Origin: Halobaculum sp. MBLA0147 | GTDB lineage: Archaea > Halobacteriota > Halobacteria > Halobacteriales > Haloferacaceae | NCBI RefSeq assembly: GCF_041361345.1 | Contig: NZ_JBGKAD010000004.1 | Location: 62,001 to 126,000 of the forward strand | Direction: 5' to 3' | Length of the DNA: 64,000 nt | Shown here: in pieces, positions 1-8,161 of the stretch | Numbering within the stretch: the stretch's first letter is position 1 | Layout of the letters: each line of letters opens with the position of its first letter | Translations under genes and position numbers: made by a program | The notes under the pieces: model-generated | The model's input: the letters and a program-made list of their open reading frames with translations, nothing else | The model's database searches: none | Told to the model about the DNA's origin: nothing

Positions 1-1
1 C

Positions 2-346
2 GGCTCCCGCCCGACCGCACTGAACTGTCGAGAATCGATCTTCAGGGTCACGCTCGCCGTGGCTGCCGCTGAAACCGCCCTAGAAGCAATGCACGAAGAA
101 TTGCCTAACTGGGAAGTCGACGTTGACGAGTCGTCGACTCCACAGGTAGAACTGACCAAACAGACTGTCGCCCGCTCGCAGGCGCAAGCGCTTCATCGGG
201 TCCACGAAGCACTCGACGCGCAGATGGAAGTCGGCGCCGAAGCCGGAGCTGAGTACGTCGTGACTGGCGTCAAAGTAATTGCCGTCAGTGGGCCAGTCGC
301 AAAGCAAGAAGACGACTATCGAAACTCCCTCGACATCTCTGAGTGA
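2..346 (+). CDS. C-terminal part of a hypothetical protein (cut by left window edge)
   Basis: The frame is open from the first bases of the window, so this is probably the 3' end of a longer gene. A GTG at 59 is a possible start but nothing marks it as one, and the upstream residues read plausibly. The visible part is about 114 residues, acidic and mostly helical in character, with a GAEAGAEYVVTGVKVIAVSGP stretch near the end and no cysteine cluster or membrane segment after residue 20. It ends 12 nt before the transcription factor B gene, so the two may be co-transcribed. I do not recognise the family. Confidence 0.5.
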   Translation, partial: GSRPTALNCRESIFRVTLAVAAAETALEAMHEELPNWEVDVDESSTPQVELTKQTVARSQAQALHRVHEALDAQMEVGAEAGAEYVVTGVKVIAVSGPVAKQEDDYRNSLDISE

Positions 347-358
347 CCACTCCCCCCG

Positions 359-1309
359 ATGCACAGTCTCTCCCGACAGGACTCACCGGCCGCAGGGCTC
401 GACGCAGCCCAAGCAGACACGTGCGACGAGTGTGGCGGCACCATCGTGCAACAGGACGGCGACCTCCTGTGTGAGGAGTGTGGCCTCCTTATAACCGACA
501 CGCAGATCGACCACGGTCCTGAATGGAGGGCGTTTTCCTACGAAAAAGGCCAGTCCCGATCACGAACCGGCCCGCCAGTCACGCATACGTACCACGACAA
601 CGGATTCTCAACGAAGATCGGTGGTGATAGTGAAAAGATCGGCGGCGACCGGCCATCCGGCCACGAGCAGTTGTTCAAACGGCTCAACAAGGAGAACGAG
701 ACAGAAGAGAAGTTTGGGAACGGCGAGATCATTCGTATCAGCACGGCAGTCGGGTCGTCTGATGTCGTCACCGAGACGGCAGCCAAGCTTTTCAGCCAAT
801 TTCGAGACCAGAGTAACCTCAAAGGACGATCCATCGAAGCCTTCGCAACTGCAACGGTATGGGCCGCAACACGCATTCACGACGAACCGCTTGTGAAGTC
901 GCGGCTCAACCGCGTCGCCCGAATCTCAGAACAACGCTGGATGCGAGCGTATCGGGATCTCTCAGAAACGCTCTCAGTCGGAATCCCCCCAGTCAACCCA
1001 CAGCAACTACTCGGCCAGGCGCAGGAGATGGTCGGGTTCGGGATCGAGACTCGACAGTACGCAGAGTCGCTCATCGCAGAGTTTCCCGCTGCAAAAATGA
1101 CAGGCTCCCCGCGATCTATCGTGGCCGGAGCAGTGTACCTCGCCAGCCGTCTTGCATCACCGACAGAAACACTCACTCAGAGGGAAGTCGCCACCAGCAT
1201 GGATTGCTCCGCCACGACGGTTCGGAACTGGTACCGGAAGCTTCTGGCCAGCACAGGACGACAGGCAAAACTAGACAGAGAACAGACGACCATTCAGGTG
1301 TATGCCTGA
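359..1309 (+). CDS. tfb: Transcription initiation factor TFB (TFIIB-like)
   Basis: 316 residues with the full TFB layout. An N-terminal zinc ribbon uses C22, C25, C38 and C41. A B-reader/linker region follows, then two cyclin-like repeats at about residues 120-210 and 215-305; the second ends in a helix-turn-helix (REVATSMDCSATTVRNWYRKLL). TFB recruits RNA polymerase to a TBP-bound promoter and the second cyclin repeat reads the BRE next to the TATA box. Haloarchaea normally carry several divergent TFBs. The reader loop and linker contain an unusual repeated stretch (TKIGGDSEKIGGDR). Because about twenty genes on this replicon share a non-standard box at the TATA position, this TFB is a candidate for its dedicated reader; that link is inference. 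It overlaps the next gene by 8 nt. Confidence 0.93.
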   Translation: MHSLSRQDSPAAGLDAAQADTCDECGGTIVQQDGDLLCEECGLLITDTQIDHGPEWRAFSYEKGQSRSRTGPPVTHTYHDNGFSTKIGGDSEKIGGDRPSGHEQLFKRLNKENETEEKFGNGEIIRISTAVGSSDVVTETAAKLFSQFRDQSNLKGRSIEAFATATVWAATRIHDEPLVKSRLNRVARISEQRWMRAYRDLSETLSVGIPPVNPQQLLGQAQEMVGFGIETRQYAESLIAEFPAAKMTGSPRSIVAGAVYLASRLASPTETLTQREVATSMDCSATTVRNWYRKLLASTGRQAKLDREQTTIQVYA

Positions 1310-1751
1310 CCGCTCCCAGTCCGTCGTGGAGAAGATGAGGGCCGCCGTTTCAGAAGAGCTCACAGAAGCGGGGGGGAAGCAAGACACCGCCGGTGGAACA
1401 GACACCGGCAGCGACACCGTTGATCAACAGCAGGTGGCAACACAATCGACACTCCTCACTGGCGTTGCACGCGGTCTCCCGGGTGAATCCCCACCTGACC
1501 TTGCTGAGCACTACTATCTCAAAACGAGTTCGCCACTCCGCACTCCAACTCCAGTGAAACTCCTGTTCGGTGGGACTGCTCTCCTCATCGGCGTGTGGTA
1601 TACCTCCGTGTGGCTCAACCTCCCGACAGAGCCGTTCTATCTCATCGCTCTCGTTCTCGCTCCACTCCTCCTCGTCGCGATCGCCGTCGACATCAGTCTC
1701 CGCTGTGGAGGACTTCTGTTCCGACATACTGAGATCGGCGACACGGAGTAG
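1302..1751 (+). CDS. Small membrane protein, two predicted TM helices
   Basis: 149 residues. The first 90 are polar and probably cytoplasmic; they are followed by two hydrophobic segments (about residues 88-106 and 111-131) and a short polar tail. The start ATG lies inside the end of the TFB gene, giving an 8-nt overlap, so translation is probably coupled to TFB. I do not recognise a family and no catalytic motif is visible. The coupling suggests a gene that belongs with the TFB, perhaps an anchor or regulator, but this rests on position only. Confidence 0.7.
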   Translation: MPDRSQSVVEKMRAAVSEELTEAGGKQDTAGGTDTGSDTVDQQQVATQSTLLTGVARGLPGESPPDLAEHYYLKTSSPLRTPTPVKLLFGGTALLIGVWYTSVWLNLPTEPFYLIALVLAPLLLVAIAVDISLRCGGLLFRHTEIGDTE

Positions 1752-1763
1752 GCGCGAACAGCG

Positions 1764-1776
1764 TTTGTGCTGGCAG
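1764..1776 (+). promoter_or_regulatory. GTTTGTAC-CAG box (TTTGTGC-TGG-CAG)
   Basis: Copy 1 of the dispersed box. TTTGTGC starts 29 nt before the GTG start of the 640-residue protein at 1793, matching the TATA position of a leaderless transcript and supporting the GTG start over the ATG at 1808. Confidence 0.7.
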
Positions 1777-1792
1777 GTGACAGTGGACTTCG

Positions 1793-3715
1793 GTGTCCAC
1801 GGAAATCATGTCAACGACGAACACAGATTCGACAGCGCAGAGTCCCGCCTCAGATCAACCACACAGCGAGGCCAGCGCTCCAGACACGACCTCGGACGCT
1901 GTCTCCGAAGCAACCGGGTTCGTCGGCGATGCGGATACGCCGTTGGGGACGGCAGAGCAGGACTTCGACCAACCGGGCTACTTGCTGCCGGGCGACACCG
2001 TCGTCATCAACGGCACCATCCGTGGGACCGTTGTCGCAGACGACACCGACGACAGCGTCCTTAACGGCACACCGGTTCAGGTCGACACTCCGATTGCAGG
2101 CCCCGATCACATAGAACTCAAGCGCAACCCCACAGACATCAGCTCGTACATCGACGATGTCGACCAGGACGGGTATCGTGGCCGAGGAGTAACAATCACG
2201 AGTTTCGATGTCGAGCGTGGGGCAGCCCCGTCCCCAATTGACGAGGGACAAATCACAGCCGCCCACAACAGTCTCGTCCTCAAGTCTGATCACTTCGATT
2301 CCGTCGGCGTCACGCAAACCGCCTGGACGGTGCTCTTGACGGACTATCAACTCGACGGCGCCCGCCTAGAGCCGACAGACGTATCCACGCGGCGAAATCC
2401 ACGCCCCAACGGCTTTCTGCCAGTTGACTGGGACCCTACGAAGTCAGCAGTCGCTGATTCGCGGTACTTCGGAAGCGGTGTCGGCTCGAATCCCGACACC
2501 GTTGTCGCCGACGACACCGGGATCTCACACGGCGAGTGGGTCGTGGGCGATGATGGGCTGTATCCAACGCAGCACGCGATTCCCTCGCTCCGTGTCCCGT
2601 GGGAGTGGCTTGGCTTCGACCTTGACGACATCCAATCGCTCACCGACGACGACCGCCTGCTCCCTCACAAGTCAGCACCAACTGCAGCGACGGATCTGCT
2701 TCCGGGCGATGACTTCAGCCCGGACACGCTCGGTGTCGTCGACGCCCCACACCCGATGCAGGACGTGACCGAACTGACTGGTGTCGGGACGGCAACTGCC
2801 CACACGATGTCTGGCTACGCGGGACCGATCCACAACTCGACGCTCTCGCTCGACGAGATGCGTGAGTCCGAAGTGATCGATGTCGAAGAGGTTCCACGAG
2901 AAGAGTGGTCAGACGAGTACCGAGAGGCCGTTGAGGCTCACGACCCGAGTGACGCCCCTGACAGAATTGTCGGACAACAGGACCAAGAGTTGCTGAACAT
3001 CGGCGATCTCCCAGACTCCTTCCTCGCCGACTTCAGCGATGTCAGTAGTTCCTACCGTCGAACTGCCATCCGGCAGCTTCGGGGCGCACTGCGCCGCAAG
3101 CGCGATGTCGACGACATGCAGGACTTGGGCCTCCGCTTCTACGCCTCGGTTCACCGAGACACGCTCCGAAATCGGTTCGCCGAGCCGCTCGGCTACACGC
3201 GTGGTGCGTACCTCGAGCCGAATCCGGACACCGACGATGCGAGCCTCGTCGTGCACAACGCCGAAGACGATGACGAGATCAGTTGGATTGTCTCGAAAGA
3301 CGATCCACAGGTCCTCGCAGACATCCATTCACGAGTCGTCGAGGCACGCACGGACGACGACACCCCATCTCCGACGGTTGGAACAGACCAACAGTACCTT
3401 GATCCCTTGGTCACGCTTCGCGACGCCGACATCTGTGATGTCGTCGACGCAGTCGAGACCGCTGATGGGAAGCTGGCGCTGTTCAGCGAAGCAGACTGGC
3501 AACTGAGTGAGCAGGATCTCCACGCCGCTGACAACGTGAAGACACTCGTGAAGGAGTCGCCGTATCTCCAAACAGTGTCCGAGGGAACCGCAGAACTCAT
3601 CGACGCGCTCGCGAACGTCAACATCGAGTACGACCTCGCCCCCGTCGCGGCAGGCCCGGACACCATCGTGGTCAAGGATCGAACGTTCGACCTCTTCCTC
3701 ACACTGGTCCCCTAG
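1793..3715 (+). CDS. Large acidic hypothetical protein
   Basis: 640 residues from a GTG start chosen because a GTTTGTAC-CAG box begins 29 nt upstream; an ATG at 1808 is the alternative. The N-terminal 60 residues are low-complexity and acidic. The middle is rich in beta-type sequence (about residues 65-260), and a short LTGVGTATAHTM segment near residue 328 resembles a helix-hairpin-helix turn. No transmembrane segment, signal peptide or cysteine cluster is seen. It is the first gene downstream of the TFB pair to carry the shared box. I do not recognise the family; a structural search would be needed to assign a role. Confidence 0.75.
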   Translation: MSTEIMSTTNTDSTAQSPASDQPHSEASAPDTTSDAVSEATGFVGDADTPLGTAEQDFDQPGYLLPGDTVVINGTIRGTVVADDTDDSVLNGTPVQVDTPIAGPDHIELKRNPTDISSYIDDVDQDGYRGRGVTITSFDVERGAAPSPIDEGQITAAHNSLVLKSDHFDSVGVTQTAWTVLLTDYQLDGARLEPTDVSTRRNPRPNGFLPVDWDPTKSAVADSRYFGSGVGSNPDTVVADDTGISHGEWVVGDDGLYPTQHAIPSLRVPWEWLGFDLDDIQSLTDDDRLLPHKSAPTAATDLLPGDDFSPDTLGVVDAPHPMQDVTELTGVGTATAHTMSGYAGPIHNSTLSLDEMRESEVIDVEEVPREEWSDEYREAVEAHDPSDAPDRIVGQQDQELLNIGDLPDSFLADFSDVSSSYRRTAIRQLRGALRRKRDVDDMQDLGLRFYASVHRDTLRNRFAEPLGYTRGAYLEPNPDTDDASLVVHNAEDDDEISWIVSKDDPQVLADIHSRVVEARTDDDTPSPTVGTDQQYLDPLVTLRDADICDVVDAVETADGKLALFSEADWQLSEQDLHAADNVKTLVKESPYLQTVSEGTAELIDALANVNIEYDLAPVAAGPDTIVVKDRTFDLFLTLVP

Positions 3716-3730
3716 GGCCCTCCAGCAGTG

Positions 3731-3743
3731 TTTGTACTGCCAG
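3731..3743 (+). promoter_or_regulatory. GTTTGTAC-CAG box (TTTGTAC-TGC-CAG)
   Basis: Copy 2. TTTGTAC starts 25 nt before the ATG at 3756 and fixes that ATG as the start of the small membrane protein. Confidence 0.75.
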
Positions 3744-3755
3744 AGGCGGGTGAGC

Positions 3756-3944
3756 ATGGTTAATCAGTACGACGCCGTCTTGACGGCAGTCCCAGGAACG
3801 CTGATCGGTGGGATCGCAGGCCTCCCACTACTAGCAGGCGCATCACTGGAGACCGCAACCATCGCGAGCGCCGCACTGGCTGCGCTCCTCGTCGGCTACG
3901 CGCTGTTCGCAATCCCGCCCTGTGCTGGGAGTGATGTCCGGTGA
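3756..3944 (+). CDS. Small two-helix membrane protein
   Basis: 62 residues, almost entirely hydrophobic. Two glycine/alanine-rich segments (about residues 8-28 and 33-53) look like a transmembrane hairpin, followed by a short CAGSDVR tail. The ATG is placed by the GTTTGTAC-CAG box 25 nt upstream. Its stop overlaps the GTG start of the following gene by 4 nt (GTGA), so the two are translationally coupled. Small glycine-rich hairpins of this kind can be holin-like, toxin-like or structural; nothing here separates these possibilities. Confidence 0.65.
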   Translation: MVNQYDAVLTAVPGTLIGGIAGLPLLAGASLETATIASAALAALLVGYALFAIPPCAGSDVR

Positions 3945-4357
3945 GACGCGGAACGCCGACGCCGCCGACCAACCCGCCGGAACCATCTCACTATCACAGC
4001 GACTACGGCCATCCTGTTCCTGAAGAAGTGGAGGTCGAAGAACAGCGCCTCCACGAAGTCTGGCGGTGCGACTACGAACGGCGCCAACACCACTACTGCG
4101 AGGCAACCGCCTACGCACGGTACGCCCCGGTTGACGATCCGAACGAGGCACCTGCGTGCCCGGTCCTCGCAATCGAACACTGGGAGGCCGTCGAAGACAT
4201 GGACACGAGTGAATTCTGGGTGTGCGAACCGGCAGTTGAAGATGTGCTTCACCACGAGCCGAAGGATCAGATCACCATCGTCGGCGAGTGCCAGTGGTGC
4301 GAGCGGACTGTCGAAGTGACGTACGAATTCGATGAGATGTCGCCGTACTCAGTCTGA
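3941..4357 (+). CDS. Cysteine/histidine-rich hypothetical protein
   Basis: 138 residues beginning at a GTG that overlaps the previous stop. It has a proline-rich N-terminus, then a region rich in His, Cys and acidic residues; a C-terminal CQWCERTVEVTYEF segment looks like half of a zinc ribbon, with WRCDY and HYCEA as possible partners. A structural zinc site and a nucleic-acid or protein-binding role are likely but not shown. It follows a small membrane protein in a two-gene unit headed by a GTTTGTAC-CAG box. Family not recognised. Confidence 0.6.
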   Translation: MRRGTPTPPTNPPEPSHYHSDYGHPVPEEVEVEEQRLHEVWRCDYERRQHHYCEATAYARYAPVDDPNEAPACPVLAIEHWEAVEDMDTSEFWVCEPAVEDVLHHEPKDQITIVGECQWCERTVEVTYEFDEMSPYSV

Positions 4358-4375
4358 GGACACACTCACCGCGTT

Positions 4376-4391
4376 TCGCGAAGAACCCACA
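4376..4391 (+). repeat. CGAAGA-N-CCCAC intergenic motif, copy 1
   Basis: CGCGAAGAACCCACAA lies between the preceding stop and the GTTTGTAC-CAG box at 4407. Similar strings occur at about 14346, 21836, 26351, 35977 and 36907, each time between genes. Confidence 0.4.
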
Positions 4392-4406
4392 ACCGGGGAT
4401 CAGGTG

Positions 4407-4419
4407 TTTGTACTTCCAG
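4407..4419 (+). promoter_or_regulatory. GTTTGTAC-CAG box (TTTGTAC-TTC-CAG)
   Basis: Copy 3. TTTGTAC starts 25 nt before the ATG at 4432 of the first TGT-like gene. Confidence 0.75.
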
Positions 4420-4431
4420 GGAGGACACGAG

Positions 4432-5361
4432 ATGCCTGGACATGACGAGTACCGATTCCACGTGGCTCAGAAGGCAGTCGTGGATGTCTACGTCTCAGCC
4501 TCGAATGCCCGGATAGAGTGGCCTTACCGACTCGAAACCGTCGAGGAGGCCCGAGAATCAACTCGCCAGACGGCAGTAGAGTATATCCTCGACTCGGGCA
4601 TGGGCCACGGGACTGCCCCGGCAGAGATTCTCGACGAAGCGGAGCGCCGCGACGCTGACTACGTGATCCCGGACGACCAACTTGCCGACCGGGAGAAGGA
4701 TCTTGACAAAGACGCGATCCACACGACAGCTGACGAGACTGCTCGGTTCCTCGATGAAGCCGCGCGCCGGGATTTTGACGGGACGATTCTGATCCCGTTG
4801 CAGCCGCCCCACGATCACCACTACCGATACCTCTGTTCGCACTTCCCGCGGCAGGCTCAGCACACGCACTTCTGTGTCGGCGGGCTGAAGGGGGCTGCAC
4901 CCGAAGCGCAGATCACGGCAGTGCAGCGCCTGCGTGAGCTGGTCGGCTACGAGGCGTATCTCCACGGGCTTGGCTTCGGCGCTGGACGCGAAGTGGTCGA
5001 CGCGCTGCGAACGACGCCGCGGCTGCTCGACTCTGTCGACATTTCAACGCCACAACAGAACGCTCGCAACGGGAAATTCGCCGGCTCAGTCCGTGATCAA
5101 GTCAACTTTGGCCAACCGCAGAACACCGCGTCTTCAATCGAGATTGGTGCAGTTGGAACGGCAGAACTCGTGGGGATCGCACGGGCTCTCGCCCCGTCGC
5201 TCACTGACCCCCGGAATCTGAACGAGCCGATCAACGCGACAGCAGACGACGACACTCACACCATCACCGGCGAAGCAGACACCACATCGCCGCCGCCTGC
5301 AATCACCAGGCCGGACGACGGGACTGACCACCCATCAGCAGAGCAACTCAGTTCATTTTGA
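4432..5361 (+). CDS. TGT/DpdA-like transglycosylase, paralogue 1
   Basis: 309 residues. Several TGT-superfamily landmarks appear in order: a WPYRL motif (about 31-35), YILDSGM with D54-S55-G56 where TGT has its LDSG substrate-binding aspartate, an IPLQP segment, a GGL loop, a GLGFG phosphate-loop-like turn, and a VDISTPQQNARNG block. Lined up on the NARNG tail, D203 falls on the catalytic nucleophile of the FDCVLPTRNARNG block of true TGTs. The TGT zinc site (CxCxxC plus His) is absent. TGTs swap guanine for a 7-deazaguanine in tRNA; DpdA relatives do so in DNA. The C-terminal 60 residues are disordered and end in AEQLSSF, a weak PCNA-binding motif. It is first of three tandem paralogues. The fold assignment is by eye. 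Confidence 0.65.
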   Translation: MPGHDEYRFHVAQKAVVDVYVSASNARIEWPYRLETVEEARESTRQTAVEYILDSGMGHGTAPAEILDEAERRDADYVIPDDQLADREKDLDKDAIHTTADETARFLDEAARRDFDGTILIPLQPPHDHHYRYLCSHFPRQAQHTHFCVGGLKGAAPEAQITAVQRLRELVGYEAYLHGLGFGAGREVVDALRTTPRLLDSVDISTPQQNARNGKFAGSVRDQVNFGQPQNTASSIEIGAVGTAELVGIARALAPSLTDPRNLNEPINATADDDTHTITGEADTTSPPPAITRPDDGTDHPSAEQLSSF

Positions 5362-5377
5362 CCACTACATCAGGTGG

Positions 5378-5390
5378 TTTGTGCCTGCAG
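5378..5390 (+). promoter_or_regulatory. GTTTGTAC-CAG box (TTTGTGC-CTG-CAG)
   Basis: Copy 4. It starts 27 nt before the ATG at 5405 of the second TGT-like gene. Confidence 0.72.
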
Positions 5391-5404
5391 GAGAGGGCAG
5401 ACAG

Positions 5405-6331
5405 ATGAGCACACAAACTAACCTCTCACCAGAGATTTCCCCGGATACGCCAGGCGACACCGCGAGTGCGAACCCGCTTCCAACGAAGTCGGTCGCGAAC
5501 CGGCGGATGATCGCCTCCCGGTCGCAACTCACGGTGGCCGTGTCGAGCGGTCCAGACACCACGTACCAGTTCGAGCGTACCGGCGACTGGTGGCCGTACC
5601 GAGCGTTGTCGCTCCGCACCGCCATCGATCACCCACAGACGGTTACCCGGACAGCCAAGCAATCGCTCCGGTGGTTCCTCGTCGACACGCGCCCACCAGG
5701 GTATAGTCTCCCTGACGAACTCTTGGAGACAGCACAAACCTACAAGCCGTCACTGACAGTCCCCAACGGGAGATTCTCTGGCGGTCGCGACGCCGCGGCC
5801 TATCCGGTCGACATGGTAGACGCCTTCACACAGCCGTCAGCGCCGCGTCTCGCGCTTCCCATCCCACAACCAGTGGAGTACGTCGCGGCGACGGCTGCGA
5901 ACCAACTCGGCGCCAATACGCAGGCAGAGCCGATCGGTGAACGGTCCCGTCCCGCGGTCATCACGATCCAGTTCGATCCAGACGCCCACCAGTCAGGGAC
6001 AGAAGTCTGGGACGATGTACTCACGGTCGCCGAACAACTCCCTGTTGCGACGAACATCATCCTCCGGTTCCCCACAATCACCACAGAACTCGTCAGACGG
6101 CTTCGAGAGCCGCCGAGTCTCGTTGACGGGATCATCCTCCCACCGAACCCACAGGCGGACGTGAGGGCTCCAGCGACAGCGCAGACCGTGGCTGAGGAGT
6201 ACGACAGTGCGCTCGCAACCGACTCCTCGCCTGCGACACAACTCGCAGCCGATGTGGCCTTCCTGAGTGGGTCGCTAGTCGCGGACGACGCTGTTGAGGA
6301 GGCCCTCTCACACTCCGTGATCCCAGCGTAG
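5405..6331 (+). CDS. Degenerate TGT/DpdA-like protein, paralogue 2
   Basis: 308 residues. It shares the pattern of its two neighbours: WPYRA (about 62-66), FLVDTRPP with D94 where the others have LDSG or IDSD, a TYKPSLTVP stretch matching HADYIFP/RDADYVIP, and LPIPQP matching LIPLQP and PVIQP. The C-terminal half lacks a clear D-x-x-x-x-x-x-NARNG-type block, so the catalytic nucleophile seems to be lost. I read it as a probably inactive member of the same family, which could act as a non-catalytic partner in the way eukaryotic QTRT2 supports QTRT1. That role is inference, and the paralogy itself rests on short motifs and spacing. Confidence 0.5.
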   Translation: MSTQTNLSPEISPDTPGDTASANPLPTKSVANRRMIASRSQLTVAVSSGPDTTYQFERTGDWWPYRALSLRTAIDHPQTVTRTAKQSLRWFLVDTRPPGYSLPDELLETAQTYKPSLTVPNGRFSGGRDAAAYPVDMVDAFTQPSAPRLALPIPQPVEYVAATAANQLGANTQAEPIGERSRPAVITIQFDPDAHQSGTEVWDDVLTVAEQLPVATNIILRFPTITTELVRRLREPPSLVDGIILPPNPQADVRAPATAQTVAEEYDSALATDSSPATQLAADVAFLSGSLVADDAVEEALSHSVIPA

Positions 6332-6348
6332 CCAGTCCACGCAAGGAG

Positions 6349-6361
6349 TTTGTACATCCAG
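6349..6361 (+). promoter_or_regulatory. GTTTGTAC-CAG box (TTTGTAC-ATC-CAG)
   Basis: Copy 5. It starts 24 nt before the ATG at 6373. Confidence 0.75.
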
Positions 6362-6372
6362 CTTGGACTGAG

Positions 6373-7188
6373 ATGGCAGCAGTTCAGAACACACAGACGC
6401 AAGCAGCACAGCCTCGCCAGCCACCGTCGACCCAGTACACACGGCCAATCTCCGAGGTGGCGAACTTCCAGCCGACGCTGTCGCACCCGAAGAACATGGT
6501 GGGAGTGCCGCTCGCGATGCTCGCAGATGGGGCGACAGGTCCACTGATCCAGGCACATCTCGTTCGAGCAGCCGGAAAAGCCAAGCTCTCTGCGATCAGT
6601 CTCGGCCTCCTCACCCCCGATCGTGACCTGACTCCTGAGGCAGTCCAAGTGACCGCTGCGGGGGAGGCAGCCTACGGCAGCGTCGACGCAGCACTTGAGG
6701 AACTGAGTACCCTGCAGGGGTCTCGCAAGCGGTTCGTCGACGTCGCACAACCGTGGACGGCTCCACTCCAGCGAGCGCTCGCAACGCATCCGCTCGTCGG
6801 TGAACTCCTGACAGTCCTCCCACACTGTGACACGCCTCTTTCTCTGCCCCGACTGACGCAGGTGCTTGCAGCCACCGCGCCTGCACTCGTCGATGCCTGT
6901 CTCCTCGCTGACGACCGATCAGCCGCTACCGACCTCACAGAGATCGCAGTAGCTCCCACCGACCTCGACGCCGCGGGGACCGACACGCGCCTGCTGGACG
7001 TCGATGTGTATCAGTCGCAGACTGTCTCACACCTGAAGTCGATTCTGTGGCACGCTGGAGTTCTGACGAGCGCAGGGGCCGATACCAGCCAACTCACCCC
7101 TCACGATCAGATGTGGGCACTAGACAAGTCGACGGTGATCAACGACCTTCGTCGCACCACTACCGAACCAACGGAGGTGACCGTCTGA
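6373..7188 (+). CDS. Hypothetical protein, possible winged-helix domains
   Basis: 271 residues, alanine-rich and helical. Two stretches (about 40-105 and 220-265) have the spacing of winged-helix/HTH domains: a helix, a short turn, a recognition-like helix, and a terminal VTAAGEAAYGS-type segment typical of haloarchaeal HTH proteins. No enzyme motif is visible. The start is set by a GTTTGTAC-CAG box. The stop overlaps the next gene by one base (TGATG), and a GGAGGTGA Shine-Dalgarno sequence at 7173-7180 lies inside its 3' end, so it is translationally coupled to TGT-like paralogue 3 and probably works with it, for instance as a DNA-recognition partner. Confidence 0.55.
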   Translation: MAAVQNTQTQAAQPRQPPSTQYTRPISEVANFQPTLSHPKNMVGVPLAMLADGATGPLIQAHLVRAAGKAKLSAISLGLLTPDRDLTPEAVQVTAAGEAAYGSVDAALEELSTLQGSRKRFVDVAQPWTAPLQRALATHPLVGELLTVLPHCDTPLSLPRLTQVLAATAPALVDACLLADDRSAATDLTEIAVAPTDLDAAGTDTRLLDVDVYQSQTVSHLKSILWHAGVLTSAGADTSQLTPHDQMWALDKSTVINDLRRTTTEPTEVTV

Positions 7189-8114
7189 TGTTCGAGCGCG
7201 ACGCCCTCGAGAAGCAGAAGGTCATCGCGAAAAACACTCGCGTCACCATCTTCAGTGTCTCCTCATGGAGCCACTACGGGTATCCCTACCGCCTCGCCCA
7301 CGTCGGAAAGGTGTTCCCGAAGCTGCGAGAGTCGTGCTACGAACTAATGATCGACAGCGACGTGAGCGATCCCAGTGTGACGAACGACGACATCCTCGCC
7401 GACGCCGCCAAATACCACGCTGACTACATCTTCCCGAAGGACTACGCCGGCAAGCCAGAGGAAACGCTTGCGTCGCTAGAGAACTTCTTGAGCCAATACG
7501 AGTCACACACCGATGTGCACGGGAAGGTCGTGCCGGTGATCCAGCCGGACCACGCTCGTCACCTGAAGGCCCACAAGGGCTTCTACGACCAGTTCTCCCA
7601 TCTTGCACTCGGGGGGCTTCACGGGTTCACGCCAGAAGAGCAGGTCGCCATTATCAACGATGTCCGTGATGTCATCGGCCCACACAAACACCTGCACGCG
7701 TTCGGTGTCGGCACCTCACTCAAGCTGATTCGGGCGATTCGGAACCGAGATCCCTTCGTAGACTCCCTGGACTGTGCCACCGCCGAGAAGGCTGTGTTCA
7801 ACGGTGGCGTCGTCGACCGGCGTGGCAAGCAACAGCCGTTCGATCTCCCGAACGGTGACGGAGTCTCTGCCATCCGTGGCCAGTTCGCCAGCTCAATTCT
7901 CCTGATGCTCAACTACCTCGTCGGCCCAGATGTGAACACTGAGACACTCGAACAGGACTACGAGGAGAGCGACCTCAAGACCGTTCAGGAGATGGTCACA
8001 GACACCGATGTCCGGTCGCGCCACGACATCGAGTGGGAGGACGAGTTCACCGACACCGATACCGGCGAGACACCTGGGTCATCCGAGCGGACCACACTCG
8101 CCTCGTACGCCTGA
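7188..8114 (+). CDS. TGT/DpdA-like transglycosylase, paralogue 3 (DUF6610-like)
   Basis: 308 residues. Landmarks in order: GYPYRL (about 26-31), LMIDSD with D56, a HADYIFPKDY segment, PVIQP, GGLHG, FGVGTSLKLI and FVDSLDCATAEKAVFNG. The LDCATAEK-AVFNG block lines up with the FDCVLPTR-NARNG block of TGT, with D195 at the nucleophile position. From memory it resembles proteins filed as DUF6610, which belong to the TGT/DpdA superfamily. No zinc-binding cysteine set is present. The ATG is chosen because it overlaps the previous stop and follows a strong GGAGGTGA at 7173-7180. The conserved aspartates suggest an active enzyme acting on nucleic acid, with preQ0 or a relative from host archaeosine synthesis as the likely base; substrate and product are inferred. 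Confidence 0.65.
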   Translation: MFERDALEKQKVIAKNTRVTIFSVSSWSHYGYPYRLAHVGKVFPKLRESCYELMIDSDVSDPSVTNDDILADAAKYHADYIFPKDYAGKPEETLASLENFLSQYESHTDVHGKVVPVIQPDHARHLKAHKGFYDQFSHLALGGLHGFTPEEQVAIINDVRDVIGPHKHLHAFGVGTSLKLIRAIRNRDPFVDSLDCATAEKAVFNGGVVDRRGKQQPFDLPNGDGVSAIRGQFASSILLMLNYLVGPDVNTETLEQDYEESDLKTVQEMVTDTDVRSRHDIEWEDEFTDTDTGETPGSSERTTLASYA

Positions 8115-8161
8115 GCGTTTCTGCCGGCAGACATCAACGCCTGCACTCCAAAGACACACCC

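Noticed and set aside
5800-6825. 341-codon minus-strand frame opposite TGT-like paralogue 2 and the next gene
   Set aside because: Cys/Arg/Ser-rich shadow composition; the + strand genes have promoters, conserved motifs and coupled starts.
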